A DNA stretch of 8,300 nucleotides, from positions 1 through 8,300 of the forward strand of contig JAEWOM010000235.1 in the NCBI GenBank assembly GCA_023399675.1. Direction: 5' to 3'. The notes under the pieces were generated by a model. The model did not search any database. It worked only from the letters and a program-made list of their open reading frames with translations, and was not told the DNA's origin. This document shows positions 1 to 5,955 of this stretch, piece by piece (position 1 is the stretch's first letter; the number at the start of each line of letters is the position of its first letter). This DNA comes from Bacteroidota bacterium (GTDB lineage Bacteria; Bacteroidota; Bacteroidia; Flavobacteriales; Weeksellaceae). The translations under genes and the position numbers were made by a program.

Positions 1-240
1 GAATATATGGGAGACATCGTGGGCGACCTTAACAGAAGAAGAGGAACCGTAAACGGTATGGACGACAGAAACAATGCTAAAGTAATCAAGGCTTTTGTTC
101 CGCTTTCTGAAATGTTCGGATATGTAACTTCACTTAGAACACTTTCTTCAGGTAGAGCTACTTCTTCGATGGAATTCGAAAAGTATGAAGCTGCTCCGCA
201 GAACATCGCTGAAGACGTAATCGCTAAGGCAAAAGGTTAA
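1..240 (+). CDS. fusA: Elongation factor G, C-terminal end (partial)
   Basis: Translation elongation factor G is the GTPase that drives ribosomal translocation in the cytoplasm. The window opens in frame inside the gene and shows only the last 79 residues, which belong to domain V. They include the family signature [15 protein letters not shown], then the [24 protein letters not shown] stretch found near the end of every EF-G, and a short lysine/alanine-rich tail before TAA. The GTPase domain lies outside the window. The stop is followed 17 bases later by rpsJ, the usual str-operon order. The identity is recognised from these conserved motifs; the only doubt is whether a paralogue exists elsewhere, which the rpsJ neighbour makes unlikely to matter. 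Confidence 0.97.
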   Translation, partial: EYMGDIVGDLNRRRGTVNGMDDRNNAKVIKAFVPLSEMFGYVTSLRTLSSGRATSSMEFEKYEAAPQNIAEDVIAKAKG

Positions 241-257
241 TTTTTAAAATTTTTGAA

Positions 258-563
258 ATGTCACAAAGAATCAGAATAAAATTAAAATCTTACGATTACA
301 ATTTGGTAGATAAATCTGCTGAGAAAATCGTAAAGACGGTAAAGTCAACCGGAGCGGTAGTAAACGGTCCGATTCCTTTGCCAACGAACAAAAGAATCTT
401 CACGGTTCTTCGTTCGCCGCACGTAAACAAGAAGGCAAGAGAGCAGTTCCAGCTTTCAGCTCACAAAAGGCTGATGGACATCTACTCTTCATCTTCAAAA
501 ACTGTTGATGCCCTAATGAAATTAGAGCTTCCTTCAGGAGTAGACGTAGAAATTAAAGTGTGA
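258..563 (+). CDS. rpsJ: 30S ribosomal protein S10
   Basis: This is a small-subunit ribosomal protein of the head domain; in other bacteria it also acts with NusB in transcription antitermination. The product is 101 residues, the normal length. It carries the S10 signature: [14 protein letters not shown] at the start, the [28 protein letters not shown] loop at about residues 37-64, and the [32 protein letters not shown] end. The ATG at 258 follows an A/T-only leader with no Shine-Dalgarno sequence, which is normal in Bacteroidota. The 17-base gap after fusA indicates cotranscription. In many bacteria S10 is followed directly by rplC. Here a repeat and a terminator follow, so the operon seems to end at this gene. 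Confidence 0.98.
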   Translation: MSQRIRIKLKSYDYNLVDKSAEKIVKTVKSTGAVVNGPIPLPTNKRIFTVLRSPHVNKKAREQFQLSAHKRLMDIYSSSSKTVDALMKLELPSGVDVEIKV

Positions 564-573
564 TGAATAAGCT

Positions 574-601
574 GGAAGACGGAAGTCGGAAGATGGAAGT
601 T
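574..601 (+). repeat. Four tandem 7-bp repeats (GGAAGWY)
   Basis: Four head-to-tail heptamers start at 574, 581, 588 and 595. They read GGAAGAC, GGAAGTC, GGAAGAT and GGAAGTT, so GGAAG is invariant and the last two positions vary as W then Y. The array lies between the rpsJ stop and its terminator, so it would be transcribed as part of the 3' UTR. It starts 10 bases after the stop codon. One strand is purine-rich, so a DNA or RNA binding site, a replication-slippage product or a dispersed heptamer element are all possible. The regularity is seen directly; no function is claimed. Confidence 0.8.
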
Positions 602-620
602 TTCTCCAACGCACTTTGTT

Positions 621-661
621 AAAAATGAATCCGTTCTTGAAAAAGGACGGATTTATTTTTT
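621..661 (+). terminator. Rho-independent terminator after rpsJ
   Basis: Arms at 621-636 and 645-660 pair over 16 positions with G·U wobbles at 627:654 and 634:647, around an 8-base loop. The core is AATCCGTTC against GGACGGATT, extended by an A-run pairing with the terminal T-run. Because A-run and T-run flank the stem symmetrically it could act in both directions, but the only nearby reading gene is rpsJ upstream. It is placed to end the str operon transcript. Confidence 0.85.
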
Positions 662-691
662 AGAATTGTTATAAATTGTGATTATAATACA

Positions 692-970
692 ATGGAGAAA
701 AACTTTGAAAATAAGATAAAAGAAATTAATTTTATTTCTAGTTTTTTAACTGTGATTTGCTACATACTATTTGTTTTTGCACATCGCACTGATAACTATT
801 TTGTTATTATTACATTTACTATTTTTTCTCTTTTGAATATATACTTTATTTCAATGGGAGCAATAAAAACATTAAAGCAGAGAAAACTAAGTTTTTTCAA
901 AAAATCACTAACCAGTATAATTGTAAGAAGTATTCTTACTGTAGCGATGCTTATTTTAATATTATTGTAA
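692..970 (+). CDS. Small membrane protein of unknown function, three predicted helices
   Basis: The gene is not recognised. The 92-residue product has a short charged N-terminus and three hydrophobic segments at about residues 13-30, 36-58 and 75-92. A lysine/arginine-rich loop (KTLKQRKLSFFKK, 59-71) lies between the second and third, probably facing the cytoplasm by the positive-inside rule. There are no catalytic motifs. The stretch is visibly richer in A and T than the ribosomal genes before it. It starts 31 bases after the rpsJ terminator with no Shine-Dalgarno site, and ends 32 bases before the GLPGLI gene, so the two may share a transcript. A hydrophobic ORF in AT-rich DNA can arise by chance, but the ordered three-helix pattern with a charged loop favours a real gene. 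Confidence 0.6.
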   Translation: MEKNFENKIKEINFISSFLTVICYILFVFAHRTDNYFVIITFTIFSLLNIYFISMGAIKTLKQRKLSFFKKSLTSIIVRSILTVAMLILILL

Positions 971-1002
971 GATGGCATCTACCATAAAAAATAATATCTA
1001 AT

Positions 1003-1772
1003 ATGCGGTTCAATATTTTTAGACTGTTACTGCTAATTTTGTTGTTGCAAAGCTGCAAGTTGTTTTGTCAGAAGATAGATATACAACCAGCCTTAATGGT
1101 GACCTATAATGCCAGTATGAAACTCGGAGAAAATTTTACAAAAAAGCAGGATTTATTCTTATTGGTAACTCAAAAGATTACTATTTTGCTGGAGCGCAAA
1201 ATTATTTGAATGATACGAAACAGTACATTCCAAATAGTATCGATTTGCAGTACATCAGTGATTATTTTCAGGAGCGGGTTATTAAAAAAGACACAAAATA
1301 TCACGTGTTATTCAGTTACATAGATTCTAAAATCAGATATTCTGAAGATCAGGCCGTTACATGGGTCCTTTATTCCGACATCAAAGTAATCGGTGGCGTC
1401 AAATGTCAGAAAGCTGCTACAAACTTATTTGGTAGAAGGTGGATCGCCTACTTCGCTAAAGAAAAATATCCTCAAGCGATAGGCCCGTACAAATTTGCAG
1501 GTCTGCCTGGTTTGATTATGGAAATTCATGATACACGTGGCGACTATCATTTTACGGTATCAAAAATTAAGAAAAACACTTCCAGCTTTACAATCAATCT
1601 TGATTCCTATAAAAACTATCCGAAAAATTATTATTTAAAAGCAAAACATAATTTGGAATATGAAGGTGCAGGATTTCCCGATATGACCAGCGAATTAAGA
1701 AGGCAATATGAAGAGACCGCGGTGGTATTAAAAAGAATGTTCAATAATCCAATTGAACTAAAGCCTTTATAA
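1003..1772 (+). pseudogene. GLPGLI family protein, reading frame broken at an A6G tract
   Basis: GLPGLI proteins are secreted or envelope proteins of unknown function found mainly in Bacteroidota. The first frame (from ATG 1003) gives an N-terminal hydrophobic signal segment ending near LLQSCKLFCQ, then MVTYNASMKLGENFTKK, and would stop at 1209. The rest lies in the -1 frame and runs to TAA at 1770-1772. It contains AGFILIGNSKDYYF immediately after the break, then GGVKCQKA, the W-x-AYF region, GPYKFAGLPGLIMEI, and a charged C-terminus. Joining the frames at 1140-1146 gives a continuous 256-residue protein of normal family length, with GLPGLI at about 167-172. Either one A was lost from an A7 run (real mutation or sequencing error), or the ribosome slips at A AAA AAG. 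LQSC could be a lipobox, but signal peptidase I cleavage before the Q of FCQ is equally plausible. A terminator follows. Confidence 0.85.
1140..1146 (+). other. A AAA AAG slippery heptamer at the GLPGLI frame break
   Basis: In the upstream frame the codons are ACA AAA AAG, so bases 1140-1146 form X XXY YYZ with X and Y both A. This is the classic -1 frameshift heptamer used in E. coli dnaX. A -1 slip moves AAA AAG to AAA AAA and continues with GCA GGA TTT, exactly the frame that encodes the rest of the protein. GGAGA at 1126-1130 lies about 10 bases upstream, but Bacteroidota ribosomes make little use of such sites. I see no strong downstream stem-loop. Chance loss of one A from A7 is the simpler explanation. 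Confidence 0.5.
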
Positions 1773-1823
1773 CGTCTCATTGTTGCTTTCCGGTATGTAA
1801 AATAGGTTTCTTTTAAAACATCG

Positions 1824-1851
1824 TCCGTTCTCGCAAGAGGACGGATTTTTT
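1824..1851 (+). terminator. Rho-independent terminator after the GLPGLI gene
   Basis: A 9-bp stem (1824-1832 with 1837-1845, one G·U pair at 1828:1841 apart from Watson-Crick pairs) is closed by a GCAA tetraloop and followed by six T residues (1846-1851). It lies 51 bases after the stop codon. The stem core TCCGTTCT/GGACGGA is nearly the same as in the terminator after rpsJ. Confidence 0.9.
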
Positions 1852-1993
1852 ATTGCTCCGCTACATTCATCACAGAAACTGATTAGCGCTTGCAGATAAG
1901 ATGATTCTGCGGAAAAGCAGCGATTGCTAAAAAAGCATTTTAGAAACAGCAATTTTTCATAACTTTAAATGCTGATATCCTAATCAATTCACT

Positions 1994-2437
1994 ATGAACA
2001 AGATATTTTTTCTACGGCTTTTTCTTATTTCTGTTTCCGTTTTTTCGCAGATTAAAGTTGCCAGTGTAGACGCGCGCGATGTCGTTTCCGTCAATGCTGA
2101 TTTTGAACAGTTGAAAGATCATTTTAACAAAATTCTGCGTATGGAGAATAAGAACGTGGTGCTGCAGCGGATCGATATTCAGTCCAACAGAATAGACGCC
2201 AGAGAAGACAACCATTATTACGCATATGGCAGCAGCAGGGATAATACTGTGAAGATTGCATATGCCTTGAAATTTGTAAGCGGCGATTTGTTTTTCGACA
2301 AAACATACAGCAGCGGTACCACAATTTGTTCCGGCTCCGGCAAATGTAGCCCGATTTTATCGAAGGACGGATACTTTGTTTGTTCAGGAGGTGGTGATGC
2401 GAACTGTACCAAGAGTTCAACCGTTACATCGCCGTGA
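1994..2437 (+). CDS. Secreted protein of unknown function with four conserved-looking cysteines
   Basis: The gene is not recognised. The 147-residue product begins with a clear signal peptide (residues 1-18: NKIFFLR, a hydrophobic core, then SVFS before Q19), the usual flavobacterial cleavage context. All four cysteines fall in the last quarter at 112, 118, 130 and 138 (C-x5-C-x11-C-x7-C). They are embedded in a Gly/Ser-rich stretch (CSGSGKC, CSGGGDANC) ending SSTVTSP. Such spacing suggests disulfides in the periplasm or outside the cell, or a metal site; the sequence does not decide. Residues 35-100 look like an ordinary folded domain. The stop codon overlaps the start of the next gene (TGATG), so the two are probably made together. 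The upstream 140 bases after the terminator must hold its promoter, but I find no confident box. Confidence 0.78.
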   Translation: MNKIFFLRLFLISVSVFSQIKVASVDARDVVSVNADFEQLKDHFNKILRMENKNVVLQRIDIQSNRIDAREDNHYYAYGSSRDNTVKIAYALKFVSGDLFFDKTYSSGTTICSGSGKCSPILSKDGYFVCSGGGDANCTKSSTVTSP

Positions 2438-2742
2438 TGAGAAACGAAAAGAGTGCTGATCAGGTTTTAGGCCGTATATTTCTCATCATCAGCATCACGG
2501 TTTTTGCATGGATTGTAACGCAGTTTCTGCTTTATACCAATCCTGTCCCTGAGTTTTTGGAAGTCATTTTCGGCGTTCTGATCAATTTTAACATGATCTG
2601 GTTTATACTTTTACCGATTTTTCTGGTTATTTCTCTTTATTTTGTGTGGAAGGACAGACCGCGTGGAATTCTTGCGCTGATTCTCAATATCGCAAGCAGT
2701 TTGCTCTTTTTTAATGGCGACGTGCTGTCTATTATGCAATAA
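2437..2742 (+). CDS. Small integral membrane protein of unknown function
   Basis: The gene is not recognised. The 101-residue product has a short hydrophilic N-terminus (RNEKSADQ), a hydrophobic helix at about 12-33, a long hydrophobic stretch at 40-72 that may be one or two helices, then WKDRPRG and a last helix at about 77-93. ATG at 2437 is preferred because it overlaps the previous stop by one base (TGATG, typical of translational coupling). The GTG at 2434 just before it is in the same frame and would add one residue. The overlap suggests a stoichiometric partner of the secreted cysteine protein, for example an inner-membrane helper, but this is inference from position only. No terminator is evident before the next gene, 85 bases downstream. 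Confidence 0.75.
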   Translation: MRNEKSADQVLGRIFLIISITVFAWIVTQFLLYTNPVPEFLEVIFGVLINFNMIWFILLPIFLVISLYFVWKDRPRGILALILNIASSLLFFNGDVLSIMQ

Positions 2743-2827
2743 TTTTTTATGATTTTGCACGGCTGTAAATCTTAGATTGGTTTGCGGCATAAGCCTTGTT
2801 GCAAAATAGTCAACATAAAGCAGAAAT

Positions 2828-3820
2828 ATGGCAAAGACAGTTTTGAAGAAAGAGCATGAACTTGGTTTGGGAGGCGTGGCAATAGGAACAGCATTTGAGA
2901 AGATTTCAGATGAGCAGTCAGAGAAAATATTGCAGACAGCCTGGGATTCAGGCATCAGATATTATGATACTTCTCCGTGGTATGGGCTTACACAAAGTGA
3001 AAGAAGATTTGGGAAATTTATGAAAAATAAAAAGAGAAAAGATTTCGTCTTCTCTACAAAAATCGGAAGGCTTTTCACTCCCGTTTCAAAATCTGAAGTT
3101 CCAAAAACCATGTGGAAAGAGCCACTGAATTTTGATTTTGAACATGATTATACATATGATGGTGTAAAAAAATCGATTGAGGAAAGCTTGGAAAGAACCG
3201 GCTTGGATTATATTGATATCGTTTATGTTCACGACCTTTCTGAAGATCAGGTTGGCGACCGATATCAGTATTTTATGGATCAGGCGAAGAAAGGTGCATT
3301 CAAAGTACTTTCAGAACTCAGAGATGAAGGTATGATAAAAGCGTGGGGCATGGGCGTGAATAAAATTGAGCCCATTTTGGATTGTCTTAAATATGCTGAT
3401 CCCGATATTTGTCTTTCTGCGACACAATATTCGATTCTCGAACACGAAGATGCCTGCGACAGACTGCTGCCAGCGGTGAAGAAAGCAGGCGTCAAGCTGG
3501 TTTCCGGTGCGGGATATAATTCGGGATTTATTAATGGCCGCAATCGCTATAATTACAAACCTGTTATCCCGAAAGGCATGAAAGAAAAAAGAACTGCCAT
3601 TGAAAAAATTGCAAAAGAGCACGGGATTGATATCGTTGATGCAGCCGTCCATTTCGTACTGGCCGCCGATGAATTTGTTTCAATAATTCCCGGAGCGAGC
3701 AAACAGGAGCAGGTTAAAGACAATGTACGTGCATGGAAAACCAAAATCCCTGAAGATTTCTGGGCAGAATTGCAATCAGACGGATTGATATACGAGAAAG
3801 CGCAGGTGCCGGCAAGTTAA
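2828..3820 (+). CDS. Aldo/keto reductase, D-threo-aldose 1-dehydrogenase-like
   Basis: This is a soluble NAD(P)-dependent oxidoreductase of the aldo/keto reductase superfamily, an (α/β)8 barrel of 330 residues (usual length). The catalytic tetrad is intact: Asp47 and Tyr52 in RYYDTSPWYG, Lys78 in FSTKIGR, and His135 in VYVHD. The SERRFGKF segment (57-64) and the overall opening resemble D-threo-aldose (L-fucose) 1-dehydrogenases and their pyridoxal 4-dehydrogenase-like relatives, so a sugar or other aldehyde is the likely substrate. The C-terminal PGASKQEQVKDNV (288-300) is the cofactor phosphate-binding region. The ATG at 2828 is the only start consistent with the barrel's first strand. The gene stands alone, 85 bases after the membrane gene, and ends at a bidirectional terminator facing htpG. 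The exact substrate cannot be told from the sequence. Confidence 0.93.
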   Translation: MAKTVLKKEHELGLGGVAIGTAFEKISDEQSEKILQTAWDSGIRYYDTSPWYGLTQSERRFGKFMKNKKRKDFVFSTKIGRLFTPVSKSEVPKTMWKEPLNFDFEHDYTYDGVKKSIEESLERTGLDYIDIVYVHDLSEDQVGDRYQYFMDQAKKGAFKVLSELRDEGMIKAWGMGVNKIEPILDCLKYADPDICLSATQYSILEHEDACDRLLPAVKKAGVKLVSGAGYNSGFINGRNRYNYKPVIPKGMKEKRTAIEKIAKEHGIDIVDAAVHFVLAADEFVSIIPGASKQEQVKDNVRAWKTKIPEDFWAELQSDGLIYEKAQVPAS

Positions 3821-3844
3821 AACTAATACTTTAGTTTGAAAACA

Positions 3845-3877
3845 GAAAAGCCAGCTTCATTAAGTTGCTGGCTTTTC
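3845..3877. terminator. Bidirectional terminator between the aldo/keto reductase gene and htpG
   Basis: A perfect 11-bp stem pairs GAAAAGCCAGC (3845-3855) with GCTGGCTTTTC (3867-3877) around an 11-base loop. The A-run on one arm and T-run on the other supply a U-tract for either transcript, fitting the convergent genes ending at 3820 (+) and 3903 (-). Confidence 0.92.
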
Positions 3878-3902
3878 AATGTAGTATTATTTATCGAAGT
3901 TT

Positions 3903-5795
3903 CTACTGCGCTAACTTCTCATAACTACGCTTGATAAAATCTGTCAGTTCTTTTCCTTTCAGTAAATTTTGGGAAAGCTTGGCTAAATCCAAAGCATCGC
4001 TGATTTTCGCATTTTTTTGTTCTGCGTCTTCGCTTTTCAGAATGTCTGATGCCAGATTACTGTTGGTATTCACCACCAGATTATACATCTCCGGGAATCC
4101 GCCCATGCCGAACATTCCACCACCGCCGGTTGCCTGCATGTCTTTCATACGGCGCATAAATTCAGGCTGCGTAATCACAAAAGGAGCATCAGTACTGTCC
4201 ATATCTTCCAGCTGAACGGTGAATTTATTGTCGGTAATCGCTTCTTCAACGGTTTTCTTCAAATTTTCCTTTTCCTCATCGGTCAATTTGGAAATCGCCG
4301 GTTCATCCTTCCTGATCAGATTGTTGATGTGGTCGGCATCCACTCTCGCAAACTGTACTTTTTCTTTCGAACCCTCGAGTTTTTGGATCAGGTGCGGAAC
4401 AATCGGCGAATCGAGAAGCAAAACTTCATATCCTTTGGCTTTCGCCGCTTCAATGTAGGAATGCTGATCATGCTCATTATTGGCATACAGAATTACAAAA
4501 TTACCGTCTTTATCGGTTTGAATCGGTTTCAGTTTTTCTTCCAGTTCATTCCACAGATAGTATTTTCCGTCTGCAGTAGGGTAGAGTGCGAATTTGTCTG
4601 ATTTTTCAAAGAATTTATCCTCGGTCACCATTCCGTACTCGATTACGATCTTGATGTCATTCCATTTCTGTTCGTAATCTTCACGGTTCTCATTCAGCAG
4701 TGAAGCCATTTTATCGGCAACTTTTTTCGTGATGTAGGAAGAAATCTTTTTCACCGCACCGTCCGCCTGAAGATAAGATCTGGAAACGTTCAGCGGAATA
4801 TCCGGAGAATCAATCACACCGCGCAACAGCGTGAGGATATCAGGAACAATTCCTTTTACTTCATCCGTCACAAAAACCTGGTTTTGGTACAGTTGAATTT
4901 TATCTTTTTCAATGTTCAGGTTATTCGCGAGTTTCGGGAAGAACAGAATTCCGGTCAGGTTGAAGGGATAATCCACGTTCAGGTGAATGTTGAACAGCGG
5001 CTCCTCAAACTGCATCGGATACAGTTCATGGTAGAATTTTTGGTAATCGTCCTGAGTCAACGAACTCGGAGTCTGTGTCCACGCCGGATTCGGGTTGTTG
5101 ATGATGTTATCCACTTCCTGCGTGTCTGCCACAGCATCTTCGGCAGCATCTTCCGGCAATGGAAGCGTTTCTGTTTTGGTTCCGAATTTAATTGGCACCG
5201 GCATAAATTTGTTGTACTTCAGCAGCAGTTCGCGGATGCGGTGTTCTTCCAAAAACTCCAAAGAATCGTCCGCAATATGCAGAATGATTTCCGTACCGCG
5301 TTCCGTTCTGCGGTCGGTTTCTTCGAGCGTAAATTCCGGACTGCCGTCACAAACCCAATGCACAGCGCTTTCGCCTTCTTTATATGATTTTGTAAGAATT
5401 TCGACCTGATCTGCCACCATGAAAGCGGAGTAGAATCCCAATCCAAAATGTCCGATAATCCCGGTTTCCTTTGCTGAATCTTTATATTTTTCGAGGAATT
5501 CCTCAGCTCCGGAAAAAGCCACCTGGTTGATGTATTTTTCTACTTCTTCAGCGGTCATTCCCACACCCTGGTCGCAAATATGGAGCGTTTTGCTTTCTTT
5601 GTCGATTTTTACTTCGATCAGCGGATTGCCGTATTCCACTTTCGCTTCGCCAATTGTTGTAAGATGCTTCAGTTTCAAAGTTGCATCCGTGGCGTTGGAA
5701 ATCAGTTCACGAAGAAATATTTCATGGTCACTGTACAGAAATTTTTTAATCAGCGGAAAGATATTTTCCACCGAAACATTTATTTTCCCTTTCAT
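3903..5795 (-). CDS. htpG: Molecular chaperone HtpG (Hsp90 family)
   Basis: HtpG is a cytoplasmic ATP-dependent dimeric chaperone that remodels client proteins. The 630-residue product (E. coli 624) is complete. The N-terminal GHKL ATPase has Glu30 and Asn34 in RELISNATDA, Asp75 in DQGVGM, the GHFGLGF lid motif at 115-121, and GTE at 167-169. An acidic linker (about 213-228) leads to NPNPAW and the middle domain, whose conserved arginine and glutamine lie in NVSRSYLQ (Arg339, Gln343). The C-terminal dimerisation domain carries a Gly/Met-rich segment (about 557-566, GGGGMFGMGG) before EMYNLVVN, as in other Bacteroidota HtpG proteins. The ATG at 5795 gives the standard opening KGKINVSVENIFPLIKKFL, with no Shine-Dalgarno site. 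Expression is probably from the promoter and inverted repeat just upstream. Confidence 0.98.
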   Translation of the reverse strand: MKGKINVSVENIFPLIKKFLYSDHEIFLRELISNATDATLKLKHLTTIGEAKVEYGNPLIEVKIDKESKTLHICDQGVGMTAEEVEKYINQVAFSGAEEFLEKYKDSAKETGIIGHFGLGFYSAFMVADQVEILTKSYKEGESAVHWVCDGSPEFTLEETDRRTERGTEIILHIADDSLEFLEEHRIRELLLKYNKFMPVPIKFGTKTETLPLPEDAAEDAVADTQEVDNIINNPNPAWTQTPSSLTQDDYQKFYHELYPMQFEEPLFNIHLNVDYPFNLTGILFFPKLANNLNIEKDKIQLYQNQVFVTDEVKGIVPDILTLLRGVIDSPDIPLNVSRSYLQADGAVKKISSYITKKVADKMASLLNENREDYEQKWNDIKIVIEYGMVTEDKFFEKSDKFALYPTADGKYYLWNELEEKLKPIQTDKDGNFVILYANNEHDQHSYIEAAKAKGYEVLLLDSPIVPHLIQKLEGSKEKVQFARVDADHINNLIRKDEPAISKLTDEEKENLKKTVEEAITDNKFTVQLEDMDSTDAPFVITQPEFMRRMKDMQATGGGGMFGMGGFPEMYNLVVNTNSNLASDILKSEDAEQKNAKISDALDLAKLSQNLLKGKELTDFIKRSYEKLAQ

Positions 5796-5827
5796 ATGAT
5801 AGATTTATTTTTTTTCTGGATTTTCTC

Positions 5828-5858
5828 AAAAAAAATACCATTCGGCCTGTCGTGACAA
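5828..5858 (-). promoter_or_regulatory. Candidate htpG promoter (Bacteroidota type)
   Basis: Read on the minus strand, TTG at 5858-5856 (-33 element) is followed after 18 bases by TATTTTTT at 5837-5830. This matches TAnnTTTG at seven of eight positions, and the T-run ends in G at 5827. Transcription would begin near 5825-5823, giving a leader of about 30 bases before the htpG ATG. The boxes fit the known flavobacterial consensus (TTG or TTTG, 17-23 bases, TAnnTTTG), but the T-run makes exact placement uncertain. Confidence 0.5.
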
Positions 5859-5876
5859 TTTGTCTCGCAACCGAAT
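5840..5876. promoter_or_regulatory. Imperfect 37-bp inverted repeat overlapping the htpG promoter
   Basis: The sequence has two nested symmetric parts. The outer arms are ATTCGG (5840-5845) and CCGAAT (5871-5876). The inner arms are TG-T-CG-T-GACAA (5848-5858) and TTGTC-T-CGCA (5860-5869), with a one-base bulge and one mismatch. The centre is the palindrome GACAATTTGTC (5854-5864). It overlaps the proposed -33 element, the position of a repressor or activator site. It is not the CIRCE element of HrcA. No T-run directly follows it, so a terminator is unlikely. Confidence 0.5.
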
Positions 5877-5910
5877 GTGAAGAATTTTACATCTGATTGG
5901 TTTTCAGAGC

Positions 5911-5944
5911 GATAATAAGGTATAATAATTGATTATCCGATAAT
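5911..5944. promoter_or_regulatory. GATAAT repeats upstream of the iron permease gene
   Basis: GATAAT occurs at 5911-5916 and 5939-5944, and its complement ATTATC at 5932-5937. The last two form a perfect 13-bp palindrome, ATTATCcGATAAT (5932-5944). GATAAT is the hexamer from which Fur boxes are built, and the downstream gene belongs to an iron-permease family. However, the arms of the palindrome point the opposite way from a standard Fur site, and AT-rich DNA makes such hexamers by chance. TATAAT at 5921 could be a promoter -10/-7 element. Confidence 0.25.
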
Positions 5945-5955
5945 AAAATTACAAA

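Noticed and set aside
1206..1772. A stand-alone gene starting at TTG 1206
   Set aside because: Conserved GLPGLI-type sequence continues upstream in the same frame to about 1143 and joins the signal-peptide frame there, so TTG 1206 is an internal leucine.
1767..1952. - strand frame of 61 codons between the GLPGLI and cysteine-protein genes
   Set aside because: It runs through the terminator hairpin and has no homology-like features.
1907..1952. Small inverted repeats CTGC/GCAG and ATTGCT/AGCAAT
   Set aside because: Arms are only 4 to 6 bp with loops that are unremarkable; expected by chance in AT-rich intergenic DNA.
1938..1967. Possible promoter TTTT-N18-TAACTTTA before the cysteine-protein gene
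   Set aside because: The -7 box is a seven-of-eight match to TAnnTTTG, but no proper TTG element lies at the right distance; too weak to list.
3820..3837. AAACTA/TAGTTT hairpin right after the aldo/keto reductase stop
   Set aside because: The 6-bp A/T-rich stem is weak and is superseded by the perfect 11-bp terminator immediately downstream.
4884..5387. Long + strand frame of 167 codons inside htpG
   Set aside because: It lies wholly opposite the conserved HtpG coding sequence and has no recognisable domain; it is a shadow of codon use on the other strand. The same holds for the other + strand frames between 3931 and 5799.
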